Shown here: positions 9,396-17,351 of the stretch, one piece after another
Layout of the letters: each line of letters begins with the position of its first letter
Numbering within the stretch: the stretch's first letter is position 1
Assembly (NCBI GenBank): GCA_963790085.1
Contig: CAWBNH010000006.1
Span: forward strand, 62,001-126,000
DNA length: 64,000 nucleotides
From: CAXMST01 sp963790085
Lineage (GTDB): Bacteria; Actinomycetota; Thermoleophilia; Solirubrobacterales; 70-9
Direction of reading: 5' to 3'
Position numbers and translations under genes: made by a program
Notes under the pieces: generated by a model
Database searches by the model: none
What the model was told of the DNA's origin: nothing
The model's input: the letters and a program-made list of their open reading frames with translations, nothing else

Positions 9396-10439
9396 TCAGG
9401 AGCCGACGAACGAGGCGCGTCCGCGGGCATCGATCGAGTAGCTGCCGAGGACCGAGTCACGGTCGACGGTCGTGAGCAGCGCCGCGGTCACATCGCTGCG
9501 GCTGAGCGGATCCTCGGCGCGACCGATCGCGTCGAGGACGAGCGCCATCGCCTCGAAGCCGCGCTCGCGGTAGGCCCCGCGCCGACCCGGTGAAGGGGCG
9601 CCGGCGGGGTCGGGCAGCGCGACCAGGTTGCGATCACCAGAGGGCTGGAACTCCTCGGGGACGTCGTTGCCTCCCGGCTCGGCCAGCAGCCGGGGCTCGA
9701 CCGGGCCGGGCGCGACCTGAGCCACCCCCGCATCGTTCGTAATCGGCACTGAGACCCGGGTCGCCCCCGAGTCGAGCTCACCGACGTAGGCGATCGCGGT
9801 CGAGTCCTCGGTCGCGGTCCGGGCGTTGGCGGCGACCCGGGTCTGCGTCCATCCGATCGGCTCGGGCGCCGGCTCCCGCTCGGTGTCGTCGAGGACCTCG
9901 AGGCTGACGGTCACGCCGGCCGCCTCGCCGCCGGCCTCAGCCAGCGCCTGCCGCGCCCCGGCGGCGAGCTCGCGACCGTCGCCGGCGTCGGGGCCCCGAA
10001 GCGGTGCGCTCAGGTAGACGGTGAGCCGGGAGTCGTCCTGCACGGTGCCGCCGCAACCGACCATCACCATGACGAGAGCCAGGCTGAACAGCCGGCCGAG
10101 CTGCTCGCGGTGGGCGGCGACCCACCGGTAGCCGGCTTCCGTCGTGGCCGGCAGCATGGTGAGCACCGCGGCCGGCAGCGCCCCGCCGGGGAGCAGGCGC
10201 AGCAGCGGCGCGCCCGCGGCGCCCGCCGACAGGACCGTGCCGTCCGCCGGCACGAGATGCCAGGAGTCGAGGCGCCGCTCCGGCGGGATCTGATCGAGCA
10301 GGCGATCGCCCTCCTCGGACTGGATCGGCACGGCACGCAGCCGCCCGTGACGATCCCAGCGCATGACGCGATCGAGGGCGCGGGTGCAGAATCCGCAGTC
10401 GGAGTCGTAGAGGATCGCGTGGTCTGGGCGCGCAGGCAT
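9396..10439 (-). CDS. Fusion: DCC-type thiol-disulfide protein joined to a lipoprotein-like solute-binding domain
   Basis: One open frame of 347 codons carries two normally separate modules. Residues 1-130 are a DUF393/DCC domain: AILYDSDCGFCTRALDRV (residues 8-25) holds the DxxCxxC redox motif, and YRWVAAHREQLGRLF is the family's usual C-terminus. Directly after it comes a lipoprotein-type signal (RLFSLALVMVMVGCGG) with a lipobox cysteine. About 215 residues follow that resemble a reduced type I periplasmic binding protein of the branched-chain amino-acid ABC class (SRLTVYLSAPLRG, AGARQALAEAGG). The only internal ATG codons lie so near the cysteine that an independent signal peptide would be too short. 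It may be a true fusion or two genes joined by a sequencing error. The start at 10439 follows the -10 box at 10447. Confidence 0.7.
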   Translation of the reverse strand: MPARPDHAILYDSDCGFCTRALDRVMRWDRHGRLRAVPIQSEEGDRLLDQIPPERRLDSWHLVPADGTVLSAGAAGAPLLRLLPGGALPAAVLTMLPATTEAGYRWVAAHREQLGRLFSLALVMVMVGCGGTVQDDSRLTVYLSAPLRGPDAGDGRELAAGARQALAEAGGEAAGVTVSLEVLDDTEREPAPEPIGWTQTRVAANARTATEDSTAIAYVGELDSGATRVSVPITNDAGVAQVAPGPVEPRLLAEPGGNDVPEEFQPSGDRNLVALPDPAGAPSPGRRGAYRERGFEAMALVLDAIGRAEDPLSRSDVTAALLTTVDRDSVLGSYSIDARGRASFVGS

Positions 10440-10446
10440 CGGGGCG

Positions 10447-10452
10447 ATTATC
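10447..10452 (-). promoter_or_regulatory. Predicted -10 element (GATAAT) of the DCC/lipoprotein fusion gene
   Basis: Minus-strand GATAAT ends 7 nt before ATG 10439, consistent with leaderless transcription. The 43-bp divergent gap also holds the pfkA promoter on the other strand. Confidence 0.45.
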
Positions 10453-10468
10453 CCCGCCCTCGGTCGTT

Positions 10469-10474
10469 TAGGGT
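10469..10474 (+). promoter_or_regulatory. Predicted -10 element (TAGGGT) of pfkA
   Basis: TAGGGT ends 8 nt before ATG 10483, and the gap is GCGGGGGG. The G-run could act as a ribosome-binding site if transcription started further upstream, so leaderless initiation is less certain here. Confidence 0.35.
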
Positions 10475-10482
10475 GCGGGGGG

Positions 10483-11517
10483 ATGCGGATCGGAGTGCTG
10501 ACAGCCGGCGGCGACTGCCCGGGCCTCAACGCCGTGATTCGCGCCGTTGCCCGCTCGGCGATCGCCTCTGGCGACGAGGCGGTCGGAATCATGCGCGGGT
10601 TCGAGGGGCTGGCCGAACGCGACTACATGGAGCTCGATATGCGGACCGTCGGCGGGATTCTCGCGCTCGGCGGGACGATCCTCCGCACCTCGAGCTTCGA
10701 GCCGGTCCGTGAGCAGGCGATCGACCGCCTCCAGGATGCGATCGAGACCGACTCCCTCGACGCCGTGATCGCGATCGGCGGTGAGCACACGATGTGGATG
10801 GTCAGGGAGCTGCACGAGCAGTACGAGATGCCCCTGATCGGGGTGCCGAAGACGATCGACAACGATGTCGTCGGGACCGACTACACGTTCGGCTTCGACA
10901 CCGCCGTGCACGTGGTCTGCGAGGCGATCGACCGTCTGCATACGACCGCGGCCTCGCACGACCGGGTGATGGTGGTCGAGGTGATGGGCCGCAACGTCGG
11001 CTGGATCGCCCTGCACGGCGGCATCGCCGGCGGCGCCGACGGGATCGTGATCCCCGAGGTCGAGACGACCTGTGAGGAGATCGCCGACGCGATCCGGCTC
11101 CGGCACGAGCGCGGCAAGAACTCATCGATCATCGTCGTCGCCGAGGGCGCGAAGCTCGCCTTCCGCGGCGGCGAGCACGAGCAGGTGACGATCTCGAAGG
11201 GGACCGACGAGTACGGCTATCCGAAGCTCGGCGGGATCGGCCCGGTGCTCGCCGAGGAGCTCGAGCGGCTCACCGGATTCGAGGCCCGCAGCGTGGTCCT
11301 CGGCCATATCCAGCGCGGCGGAAGCCCGACTGCCCGAGATCGCGTGCTCGCCACCCGCTACGGAGCCATGGCGTATGAGATGGCCAAGTCGCATCAGTTC
11401 GGCCGGATGGCGTCACTGCACGGCGACGTGGTGAGCTCGGTCCACATCTCGGAGGTCGAGGGAGTGAAGCCGGTCGATCTCGAGCTGCTCGAGATCGCAC
11501 AGCGCTTCTTCACCTGA
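10483..11517 (+). CDS. pfkA: 6-phosphofructokinase, phosphoryl donor uncertain
   Basis: The 344-residue enzyme phosphorylates fructose 6-phosphate in glycolysis. Visible motifs are the N-terminal loop (TAGGDCPGLNAVIR, residues 8-21), the catalytic PKTIDNDVVGTDYTFGFDTAV (central residues TIDND) and MGRNVGWIALHGG. The segment that normally reads GGDGS (ATP), GGEGT (ATP, actinobacterial) or GGEDT (PPi) here reads GGEHT. The lysine of PKTIDND is present; it occurs in PPi enzymes and in group III ATP enzymes. The donor, ATP or PPi, therefore cannot be assigned with confidence. A strong palindromic terminator follows the stop immediately. Confidence 0.93.
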   Translation: MRIGVLTAGGDCPGLNAVIRAVARSAIASGDEAVGIMRGFEGLAERDYMELDMRTVGGILALGGTILRTSSFEPVREQAIDRLQDAIETDSLDAVIAIGGEHTMWMVRELHEQYEMPLIGVPKTIDNDVVGTDYTFGFDTAVHVVCEAIDRLHTTAASHDRVMVVEVMGRNVGWIALHGGIAGGADGIVIPEVETTCEEIADAIRLRHERGKNSSIIVVAEGAKLAFRGGEHEQVTISKGTDEYGYPKLGGIGPVLAEELERLTGFEARSVVLGHIQRGGSPTARDRVLATRYGAMAYEMAKSHQFGRMASLHGDVVSSVHISEVEGVKPVDLELLEIAQRFFT

Positions 11518-11541
11518 GCGGGGCGCCGGCCGGCGCCCCGC
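11518..11541. terminator. Perfect 24-bp palindrome after pfkA
   Basis: GCGGGGCGCCGG is followed by its exact reverse complement, starting right after the pfkA stop. It also lies just beyond the stop of the minus-strand 58-codon gene, so it can serve as a shared terminator for convergent transcription. There is no U tract. Confidence 0.8.
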
Positions 11542-11543
11542 GC

Positions 11544-11720
11544 TCATAGCTTCGAGGCCGGCCCCCGGGCCCAGTCGATGATCGAGGACGACGCGCGAAG
11601 CGCGACGCCGATCAACAGGATGGAGAGGAAGATCAGGGCGCCAAGGGTGCCGCCGAGATCGAATCCAATCGCCAGCAGGAAGCAAACCAGGGCGATCACG
11701 GTGAACACCAGAAGCTGCAT
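11544..11720 (-). CDS. Small single-pass or two-pass membrane protein, 58 aa
   Basis: An ATG at 11720 opens a 58-codon frame that ends with TGA at 11544-11546. The product begins MQLLVFTVIALVCFLLAIGF, continues with a GGTLGALIFLSILLIGVALR segment and ends in a polar tail (SSIIDWARGPASKL). Two hydrophobic stretches separated by an Asp-Leu-Gly-Gly turn suggest a helical hairpin. Third codon positions are strongly G/C, as in real genes nearby. It sits 56 bp downstream of trpA and may be cotranscribed with it. No function is recognised. Its small size makes it easy for gene finders to miss. Confidence 0.7.
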   Translation of the reverse strand: MQLLVFTVIALVCFLLAIGFDLGGTLGALIFLSILLIGVALRASSSIIDWARGPASKL

Positions 11721-11776
11721 GGGCGGGAATCTAACAGCGCCGGCGCCGATACCGCCGCGAGGCTGAGCGGGCCGGC

Positions 11777-12607
11777 TCAGCGGGAGGCCGGGCCCGCCTC
11801 GAGCTGCTCCCGCGCGCGCCGCAGGAAGTCACCGACCGATTCCGCTGCGGCCGCCGGGCTCTCGGCATCGGCCACCTCGCGCACGAGGCGGCTACCGACG
11901 ATCACCCCGTCGGCGAAGCGGCCGACCTCGGCGGCGCGCTCCGGGGTCCCGATCCCGAAGCCGACAGCGGCGGGCACGCTCGATTCGTCTCGTACCGCCG
12001 CGACCAGCTCGGCGAGCTCCTCGGGCAGGGCCTCGCGCTCACCGGTGACCCCGGTCAGCGACACCACATAGGTGAAGCCGGTCGCGTGCTCGAGCAGTCG
12101 ACGGCGCCTGGAGATCGGCGTCGTGGGCGCAACGAACGGAATCAGGGCCAGCCCGCGGCGGCCCATCTCCGCCGGCAGCTCCGCGTCCTCGCCCGGTGGC
12201 AGGTCGGGAACGATCGCGCCGCAGGCCCCAGCCCCGAGCAGCGCATCGGCGAAGCCCGCCGCCCCGCGCGCCAGCGCCATGTTCGCGTAGACCATCGGCA
12301 GCACGGGCAGCCTGTCGGAGAGCGCCGCGCAGATGCCGAGAACGTCATCGAGGCCGACGCCGGCACCCAGCGCCGTGGTCGCCGCGGCGTGGATCACCGG
12401 ACCGTCGGCGAGCGGATCCGAGTACGGCACGCCGAGCTCGATCAGGTCGGCGCCACCTTCGACATAGGCCTCGGCGACGACCCGCGAGGTCTCGAGATCG
12501 GGAAAGCCGCCCATCATGTACGGCATCAGCGCCGCGCGGCCCTCGACGCGGGCAGCGTCGAAGGCGGCGGCGATCCGCTCGAGGCCGTCGGCGGGAGCCT
12601 CAGCCAT
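11777..12607 (-). CDS. trpA: Tryptophan synthase alpha chain
   Basis: The alpha subunit cleaves indole-3-glycerol phosphate and channels indole to TrpB. In the 276-residue protein the catalytic pair is visible in IELGVPYSDPLADGPVI, with Glu57 and Asp68 matching Glu49/Asp60 of the Salmonella enzyme. The phosphate-binding GFGIGTPE segment lies near the C-terminus. The start overlaps the end of trpB by 8 bp, indicating translational coupling for 1:1 subunit supply. A 7-bp inverted repeat (GCTGAGC/GCTCAGC, 11762-11781) spans the stop codon and might be a weak terminator. Confidence 0.96.
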   Translation of the reverse strand: MAEAPADGLERIAAAFDAARVEGRAALMPYMMGGFPDLETSRVVAEAYVEGGADLIELGVPYSDPLADGPVIHAAATTALGAGVGLDDVLGICAALSDRLPVLPMVYANMALARGAAGFADALLGAGACGAIVPDLPPGEDAELPAEMGRRGLALIPFVAPTTPISRRRRLLEHATGFTYVVSLTGVTGEREALPEELAELVAAVRDESSVPAAVGFGIGTPERAAEVGRFADGVIVGSRLVREVADAESPAAAAESVGDFLRRAREQLEAGPASR

Positions 12608-13814
12608 CTGCCGGCTCTCCCCCGAGCTTCGCCAGCACCTCGTCGAGGTCCTTGTCCCCGCGACCCGAGAGCGTCAACAGATCGACGCCGCCGGGTGCGC
12701 CGTCCTCGGCGAGCAGCCAGGCGATTGCGTGGCTCGGCTCGAGCGCCGGGACAATCCCCTCGAGTCGGGAGAGCTCCGCGAAGGCGGCCAGCGCAGCCCG
12801 ATCGGTGACCGCCTCATAGCGGGCGCGACCACTGTCACGGAGATGGGCGTGCTCGGGTCCGACCCCGGGATAGTCGAGCCCAGCGGAGACCGAGTGCGCC
12901 TCGAGGATCTGACCGTCGTCATCGGCGATCACCGATGACAGCGCCCCGTGCAGCACCCCGGTCCGGCCCGCGCTCAGCGACGCGCCGTGGCGCCGGTCGA
13001 GGCCCTCGCCGGCTGCCTCGACGCCGATCAGCTCGACTTCGTCGTCGAGGAACGCGGCGAAGGTGCCGATCGCGTTCGAGCCGCCGCCGACGCAGGCGAT
13101 GACCCGCTCCGGCAGTGCCCCTTCGAGCTCGAGGATCTGGGCCCTGGCCTCGTCGCCGATCACCCTCTGCAGATCCCTGACCAGGGCTGGATACGGAGCG
13201 GGGCCCACGGCCGAGCCGATGATGTAGTGGGTGTCGCCGACGTTGGTGACCCAGTCACGAATTGCGGCGCTCACCGCCTCCTTCAGCGTGCGGGCACCCG
13301 CCTCGACGGGTTCCACCGCCGCCCCCATCAACTCCATCCGCTCGACGTTCGGGCGCTGGCGGCGCATGTCCTCGGTGCCCATGTAGACGACGCACTCGAG
13401 CCCGAGGCGTGCACAGGCCGTCGCCGTCGCCACGCCGTGCTGGCCGGCCCCGGTCTCGGCGATGATCCGCCCCTTGCCCATGCGCTCGGCGAGCAGCGCC
13501 TGACCGACCGCGTTGTTGATCTTGTGGGCGCCGGTGTGGGCGAGGTCCTCGCGCTTCAGATACACCCTTCGGCCGACCCGCTCGGAGAGACGCTCCGCCA
13601 GATACAGCGGAGTCGGCCGGCCGACGAAGTCGCGGAGCAGCAGCTCCAGTCGGGCCCGGAAGGCGTCGTCCCGGCGCGCCTCGATGAAGGCCTCGGTGAG
13701 CTCGTCGAGAGCCGCGATCAGGACCTCGGGTACGTAGCGGCCGCCGTAGGGACCGAAGCGACCCTCGATGCCGGTCGCGGGAGCGACCGGGCGGCTGCCT
13801 GGTTCGGAGCTCAC
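12600..13814 (-). CDS. trpB: Tryptophan synthase beta chain
   Basis: The PLP enzyme condenses indole with serine to make tryptophan. The 404-residue protein has the cofactor lysine in HTGAHKINNAVGQALLA (Lys98), the GAGQHGVATA loop, the phosphate-binding GGGSNAIGTFA and the monovalent-cation region typical of TrpB1. Length and N-terminus (GRFGPYGGRYVPE) match the standard trpA-partnered type. It lies between trpF and trpA with 4-bp and 8-bp overlaps, so the three genes form one translationally coupled unit. Confidence 0.97.
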   Translation of the reverse strand: MSSEPGSRPVAPATGIEGRFGPYGGRYVPEVLIAALDELTEAFIEARRDDAFRARLELLLRDFVGRPTPLYLAERLSERVGRRVYLKREDLAHTGAHKINNAVGQALLAERMGKGRIIAETGAGQHGVATATACARLGLECVVYMGTEDMRRQRPNVERMELMGAAVEPVEAGARTLKEAVSAAIRDWVTNVGDTHYIIGSAVGPAPYPALVRDLQRVIGDEARAQILELEGALPERVIACVGGGSNAIGTFAAFLDDEVELIGVEAAGEGLDRRHGASLSAGRTGVLHGALSSVIADDDGQILEAHSVSAGLDYPGVGPEHAHLRDSGRARYEAVTDRAALAAFAELSRLEGIVPALEPSHAIAWLLAEDGAPGGVDLLTLSGRGDKDLDEVLAKLGGEPADG

Positions 13815-14485
13815 GCCTTCGTCGGCTCCGCGCTGGGATCACCGGCGACGTCCGGCGCCGGGCCGGCGGCATTGGCGGTATCGATGAAGCGGGCGATCAG
13901 ATCGTGGTCCTTGATCCCGGGCACCGAATCCTCGACCCCGCCGGCGACGTCGACCGCCCATGGGCTCGAGAGCTCGATCGCCTCGCCGACGTTCTCAGGG
14001 GTCAGCCCGCCTGCGACGATCGTCGGCGTGGTCCCGCCCCGGCCTCTGAGCAGCTGCCAGTCGAAGCTCTCGCCCGTGCCACCGCGGCTCGTCGGCCGAT
14101 AGGCGTCGAACAGATGGAAGTCCGTGCCGAACGCGGCCGCACCCCGAACCTCCGCCTGGCTTCGAAGCCGAAAGGCCTTGATCACCCGGCAGCCCGTCCG
14201 CCTCGCAACCTCCGAGCAGAACGCGGGCCCCTCATCGCCGTGGAGCTGAACCAGCGTCAGGCCACAGCGCTCGGCGAGCGAGGCGATCCGCTCCAGCGGC
14301 GAGTTGACGAACACGCCGGCGACCTCGGTCCGCCGCTTCATCGCGGCGCCGATCAGCTCGGCCTCCTGCTCGTCGATGCGGCGCCTGCTGCCGGGATGGA
14401 AGTTGAGCCCGATCGCCCAGGCGCCGGCCTGAACGGCCGCCTCGGCGTCCTGCAAGCGGGTGATGCCACAGATCTTGGTACGCAT
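13811..14485 (-). CDS. trpF: Phosphoribosylanthranilate isomerase
   Basis: This TIM-barrel enzyme catalyses the third step of tryptophan synthesis, an Amadori rearrangement of PRA to CdRP. The 224-residue protein starts MRTKICGITRLQDAEAA with the catalytic Cys in KICG. It carries the general-acid Asp and phosphate-binding loops in PTIVAGGLTPENV and AVDVAGGVEDSVPG. It overlaps trpB by 4 bp and heads the trpFBA unit. A GATCTT hexamer 7 nt before the ATG (14493-14498) is a possible -10 box. The decarboxylase gene starts divergently about 100 bp away. Confidence 0.95.
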   Translation of the reverse strand: MRTKICGITRLQDAEAAVQAGAWAIGLNFHPGSRRRIDEQEAELIGAAMKRRTEVAGVFVNSPLERIASLAERCGLTLVQLHGDEGPAFCSEVARRTGCRVIKAFRLRSQAEVRGAAAFGTDFHLFDAYRPTSRGGTGESFDWQLLRGRGGTTPTIVAGGLTPENVGEAIELSSPWAVDVAGGVEDSVPGIKDHDLIARFIDTANAAGPAPDVAGDPSAEPTKA

Positions 14486-14575
14486 TCAGGACAAGATCGC
14501 AGATAGCGCGATGACGCCCGCCCGCCCGGCGCCCTGCCCGTGCCCGAGACGCGTGCAGAGGGGCACGAATCCATC

Positions 14576-14581
14576 TAGCTT
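14576..14581 (+). promoter_or_regulatory. Predicted -10 element (TAGCTT) of the PLP decarboxylase gene
   Basis: TAGCTT ends 6 nt before ATG 14588, placing the expected transcript start at the start codon. The GGAG in the gap is too close to the ATG to be a normal ribosome-binding site. Confidence 0.4.
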
Positions 14582-14587
14582 GGAGCG

Positions 14588-16048
14588 ATGCCCGCGCGAG
14601 AGCAGGACACCGACCCCGCTGAGACAGGTGCAGACTCCCCGCATCTGCCGCCCGGCGACCGCGAGGCCAGCCTGGCGTTGCTCGCCGGCCAGATCGCCGC
14701 GGCCTGGGAGTCGTTCGAGCGTCCGCGGCCGGCTGAGCCGGCGATCACGCCGGAGCTCGAGCGGCGCCTGCGAGAGCCGCTGCCGGAGCGGCACTCGCCC
14801 GCGGAGCAGGTCCTCGGGGAGGCTGCCCAGATCCTCGATGCGAGCATCTCCCCCACGCGCCCGCTCTATCTCGGCTACATCGGCTCGACCGGGCTCGATG
14901 TCGGCGTGCTGGCCAACGCGCTGGCCGCGACCTACGACGTCAACCTCGCCGCGGGCGCCCGGGCCGCCGACCTGGTCGAACGCCAGGCGCTCGAGTGGCT
15001 GGCCGAGTTCGTCGGCTATCCGCTCGCCGAAGGCGCGTTCACGTCGGGCGGGATGACCTCCAATCTCAGCGCCGTGCTGGTTGCCCGCGAGTGGGCGCTG
15101 CCCGGGGCCCGTCGCGACGGGCTGGGAGCGGAGCAGCACGCCGTCTACTGCTCGCAGGAGGCTCACCACTCCGTGATCCGCGCCGTCGAGGCGGCTGGGC
15201 TCGGCTCCCGCTGCGTCAGGGTGCTCGGCATCGATCGCCGCCGGCGCCTGCGCCCGGCCGAGCTCGCCGATGCGATCGCGGCCGACCGCCGGGCCGGAGT
15301 GGTCCCGGTCGCGGTGATCGCCAACGGGGGAACCACGCTGAGCGGGGCTGTCGATCCGCTCGCCGCGGTCGCCGAGATCGCGGAGCGCGAGGCCGTCTGG
15401 ATGCACGTCGACGGAGCCTACGGGCTGCCGGCTGCCGGCTGCGACAGCCATCGCCACCTGTTCGCGGGCCTCGAGCGAGCCGACTCGGTCACCGTCGACC
15501 TGCACAAGTGGCTCGGCGTGCAGAAGAGCTGCAGCGCGGTCCTGCTCCGCCACCCGGGGGCACTGGAGCGGAGCTTCGGCCATCAGGAGTCGTATCTCAG
15601 TCGTGAGGACGATGCGGTGCCAAACGCGGTCGAGCGCACGCTCGAGTACTCGCGGCCGTTCCGCTCGCTGGCGCCGTGGGTCGCCTTCCGCGTGCACGGG
15701 GCCGGCTCGTTCCGGGTCTGGATCGAGCACACCCTGAAGCTGGCCGCGGAGCTCGCCGAGCGGGTGCGCCGGCACCCGCGGATGGAGTTGCTGGCCGAGC
15801 CGACCCTCTCGACCGTCTGCTTTCGCCACCTGCCGCAGCGACCGGTCGGCGCGGAGCCCGACCTCGATCGCCACAACTCCCGGCTCGCCGCAGCGATTCA
15901 GCGCGACGGCCGCGTCTTCCTCGCGCCGGCCGAGCTCGACGGCGACACCTGCCTGCGCGTCTGCTTCGTCAACTTCAGAACCCGCACCCGGGACCTCGAT
16001 CAGATCATCGACACCGTCGAGTCCCTCGGAGCCGAGCTGCAGGGCTGA
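14588..16048 (+). CDS. PLP-dependent group II amino-acid decarboxylase (aromatic/histidine type)
   Basis: The 486-residue protein matches the glutamate/DOPA/tryptophan decarboxylase family. It shows the cofactor-binding FTSGGMTSNLSAVLVAREW (about 153-171), the substrate/PLP aspartate in MHVDGAYGLPAAG and the Schiff-base lysine in VDLHKWLGVQKSC (Lys307). Known members decarboxylate aromatic amino acids to amines, or glutamate to GABA. The divergent position next to trpF hints at tryptophan (tryptamine formation), but this is inference from location only. It converges on htrA, with 28 bp between the stops. Confidence 0.85.
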   Translation: MPAREQDTDPAETGADSPHLPPGDREASLALLAGQIAAAWESFERPRPAEPAITPELERRLREPLPERHSPAEQVLGEAAQILDASISPTRPLYLGYIGSTGLDVGVLANALAATYDVNLAAGARAADLVERQALEWLAEFVGYPLAEGAFTSGGMTSNLSAVLVAREWALPGARRDGLGAEQHAVYCSQEAHHSVIRAVEAAGLGSRCVRVLGIDRRRRLRPAELADAIAADRRAGVVPVAVIANGGTTLSGAVDPLAAVAEIAEREAVWMHVDGAYGLPAAGCDSHRHLFAGLERADSVTVDLHKWLGVQKSCSAVLLRHPGALERSFGHQESYLSREDDAVPNAVERTLEYSRPFRSLAPWVAFRVHGAGSFRVWIEHTLKLAAELAERVRRHPRMELLAEPTLSTVCFRHLPQRPVGAEPDLDRHNSRLAAAIQRDGRVFLAPAELDGDTCLRVCFVNFRTRTRDLDQIIDTVESLGAELQG

Positions 16049-16076
16049 CCGCCGAGACCGGCCCGCGGCCCTCCGA

Positions 16077-17273
16077 TCAGCCCCCGGTCTGCGCCGGTCG
16101 GTCGACCAGCTCGACGCTGACCGTGCGCGTCTTGCCGTCGCGGAAGACCTCGAGCTCGATTCGCTCGCCCGGCTGCTTGCCGTTGACCGCGGCGATCACG
16201 TCGTCCATGCCGCCGACCTCCTCGCCGTCGGCGCCGACGATCACGTCACCGCCGACCCGAAGCTCGCCGCCGTCGATGCTCATCGTCGCCTCCCCCGGCT
16301 CGAGCCCGGCATCGTCCGCCGGGCTGTCGGGGGTGACGTCCTGGATCAGGGCGCCCTCGTCGATCGGGAGGTTGATCGCGTCCGCGATCTCGGCGGTGAG
16401 ATCGCCGCCGCTGATCCCGATGAAGGCATGGTCGGCCGTACCATCCTCGAGGATCTGCTCGGCGACCGTCGCCGCGGTATTGACCGGAACCGCGAAGCCG
16501 ACCCCAACGTTCCCCTGGCCACCGGCGGTCGCGATCTGCGAGTTGATGCCGATCACCCGGCCCGACGAATCGAGCAGCGGGCCGCCCGAGTTGCCCGGGT
16601 TGATTGCAGCATCGGTCTGCAACACGTTGGTGATCGCGAACCCGTTCGGAGCGTTGATCTCTCGCTGTAGCGCGGACACGATGCCGGTCGTCACCGTCTG
16701 GTCGAGACCGAACGGATTGCCGATCGCGACGACCGGATCGCCGACCTCGGCCCGATCGGAGTCGGCGAGCTGCAGCGGCGCGGCGCGAACCCTCTCGGCA
16801 TCGACCCGCAGCACCGCGACGTCGGTCGACGCATCGACGCCGACGACCTCGGCGTCGAGGGTGTCGCCGTCCTCGCCGAGCTTGACTCCCACCGCGCCGG
16901 CGCCGTCGACGACGTGGGCGTTGGTCAGCAGGGTCCCGTCGTTGTCGATCAAGAACCCGGAGCCGGTCGCTGTGCCGCCGTTGCCCGACGGCGGCCCGAA
17001 CGGGCTCGCCGTGGTCGGGCCGTCCCGCTCGGCCTCGATGAAGGCGACGGCGGGGCCGACCTTCTCGAAGATCTCACCGGCCGTCAGGGCTTCCCCGCCG
17101 GCGACCGGTTCGGCGGCAGCGGCAGCGGGCGCGGCCTGCGCGGTCCTCACCGACCCGCCCTCGGCCTCGATCCAACCCGCCGCGATCGCGAGCCAGCCGA
17201 GTAGTCCGACGACGAGGCCACCCAGTATTCCGGCGCCCAGGGGCATGCTGAAGGTCCGCTTGAGTCTGCTCAT
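16077..17273 (-). CDS. Membrane-anchored HtrA/DegP-like serine protease with PDZ domain
   Basis: The 398-residue S1C protease acts outside the membrane in protein quality control. An N-terminal anchor spans about residues 10-34. After an Ala-rich linker, the trypsin-like domain shows the catalytic triad His120 (TNAHVVDG), Asp151 (TDVAVLRV) and Ser229 (NPGNSGGPL). A single PDZ domain follows (about 300-395, containing GDVIVGADGEEVGGMDDV). This is the usual actinobacterial HtrA layout. It lies between trpC and the opposing decarboxylase gene. A GATGAT hexamer 8 nt before the ATG (17282-17287) is a possible -10 box of its own. Confidence 0.93.
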   Translation of the reverse strand: MSRLKRTFSMPLGAGILGGLVVGLLGWLAIAAGWIEAEGGSVRTAQAAPAAAAAEPVAGGEALTAGEIFEKVGPAVAFIEAERDGPTTASPFGPPSGNGGTATGSGFLIDNDGTLLTNAHVVDGAGAVGVKLGEDGDTLDAEVVGVDASTDVAVLRVDAERVRAAPLQLADSDRAEVGDPVVAIGNPFGLDQTVTTGIVSALQREINAPNGFAITNVLQTDAAINPGNSGGPLLDSSGRVIGINSQIATAGGQGNVGVGFAVPVNTAATVAEQILEDGTADHAFIGISGGDLTAEIADAINLPIDEGALIQDVTPDSPADDAGLEPGEATMSIDGGELRVGGDVIVGADGEEVGGMDDVIAAVNGKQPGERIELEVFRDGKTRTVSVELVDRPAQTGG

Positions 17274-17351
17274 AGCCGAGCATCATCGGGGCAGCCACTA
17301 AGTCGCTTCGAAACGGCCCCTGAAAGCCGGATAAATCTTCGGGGGCCACGC

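Noticed and set aside
9690..10040. Independent lipoprotein gene starting at the internal ATG codons
   Set aside because: The signal peptide before the lipobox Cys would be only about six residues, too short for export, so one fused frame is annotated instead.
11578..11766. 62-codon plus-strand frame after pfkA
   Set aside because: It lies opposite the 58-codon hydrophobic gene, has no ribosome-binding site and has a non-protein-like composition.
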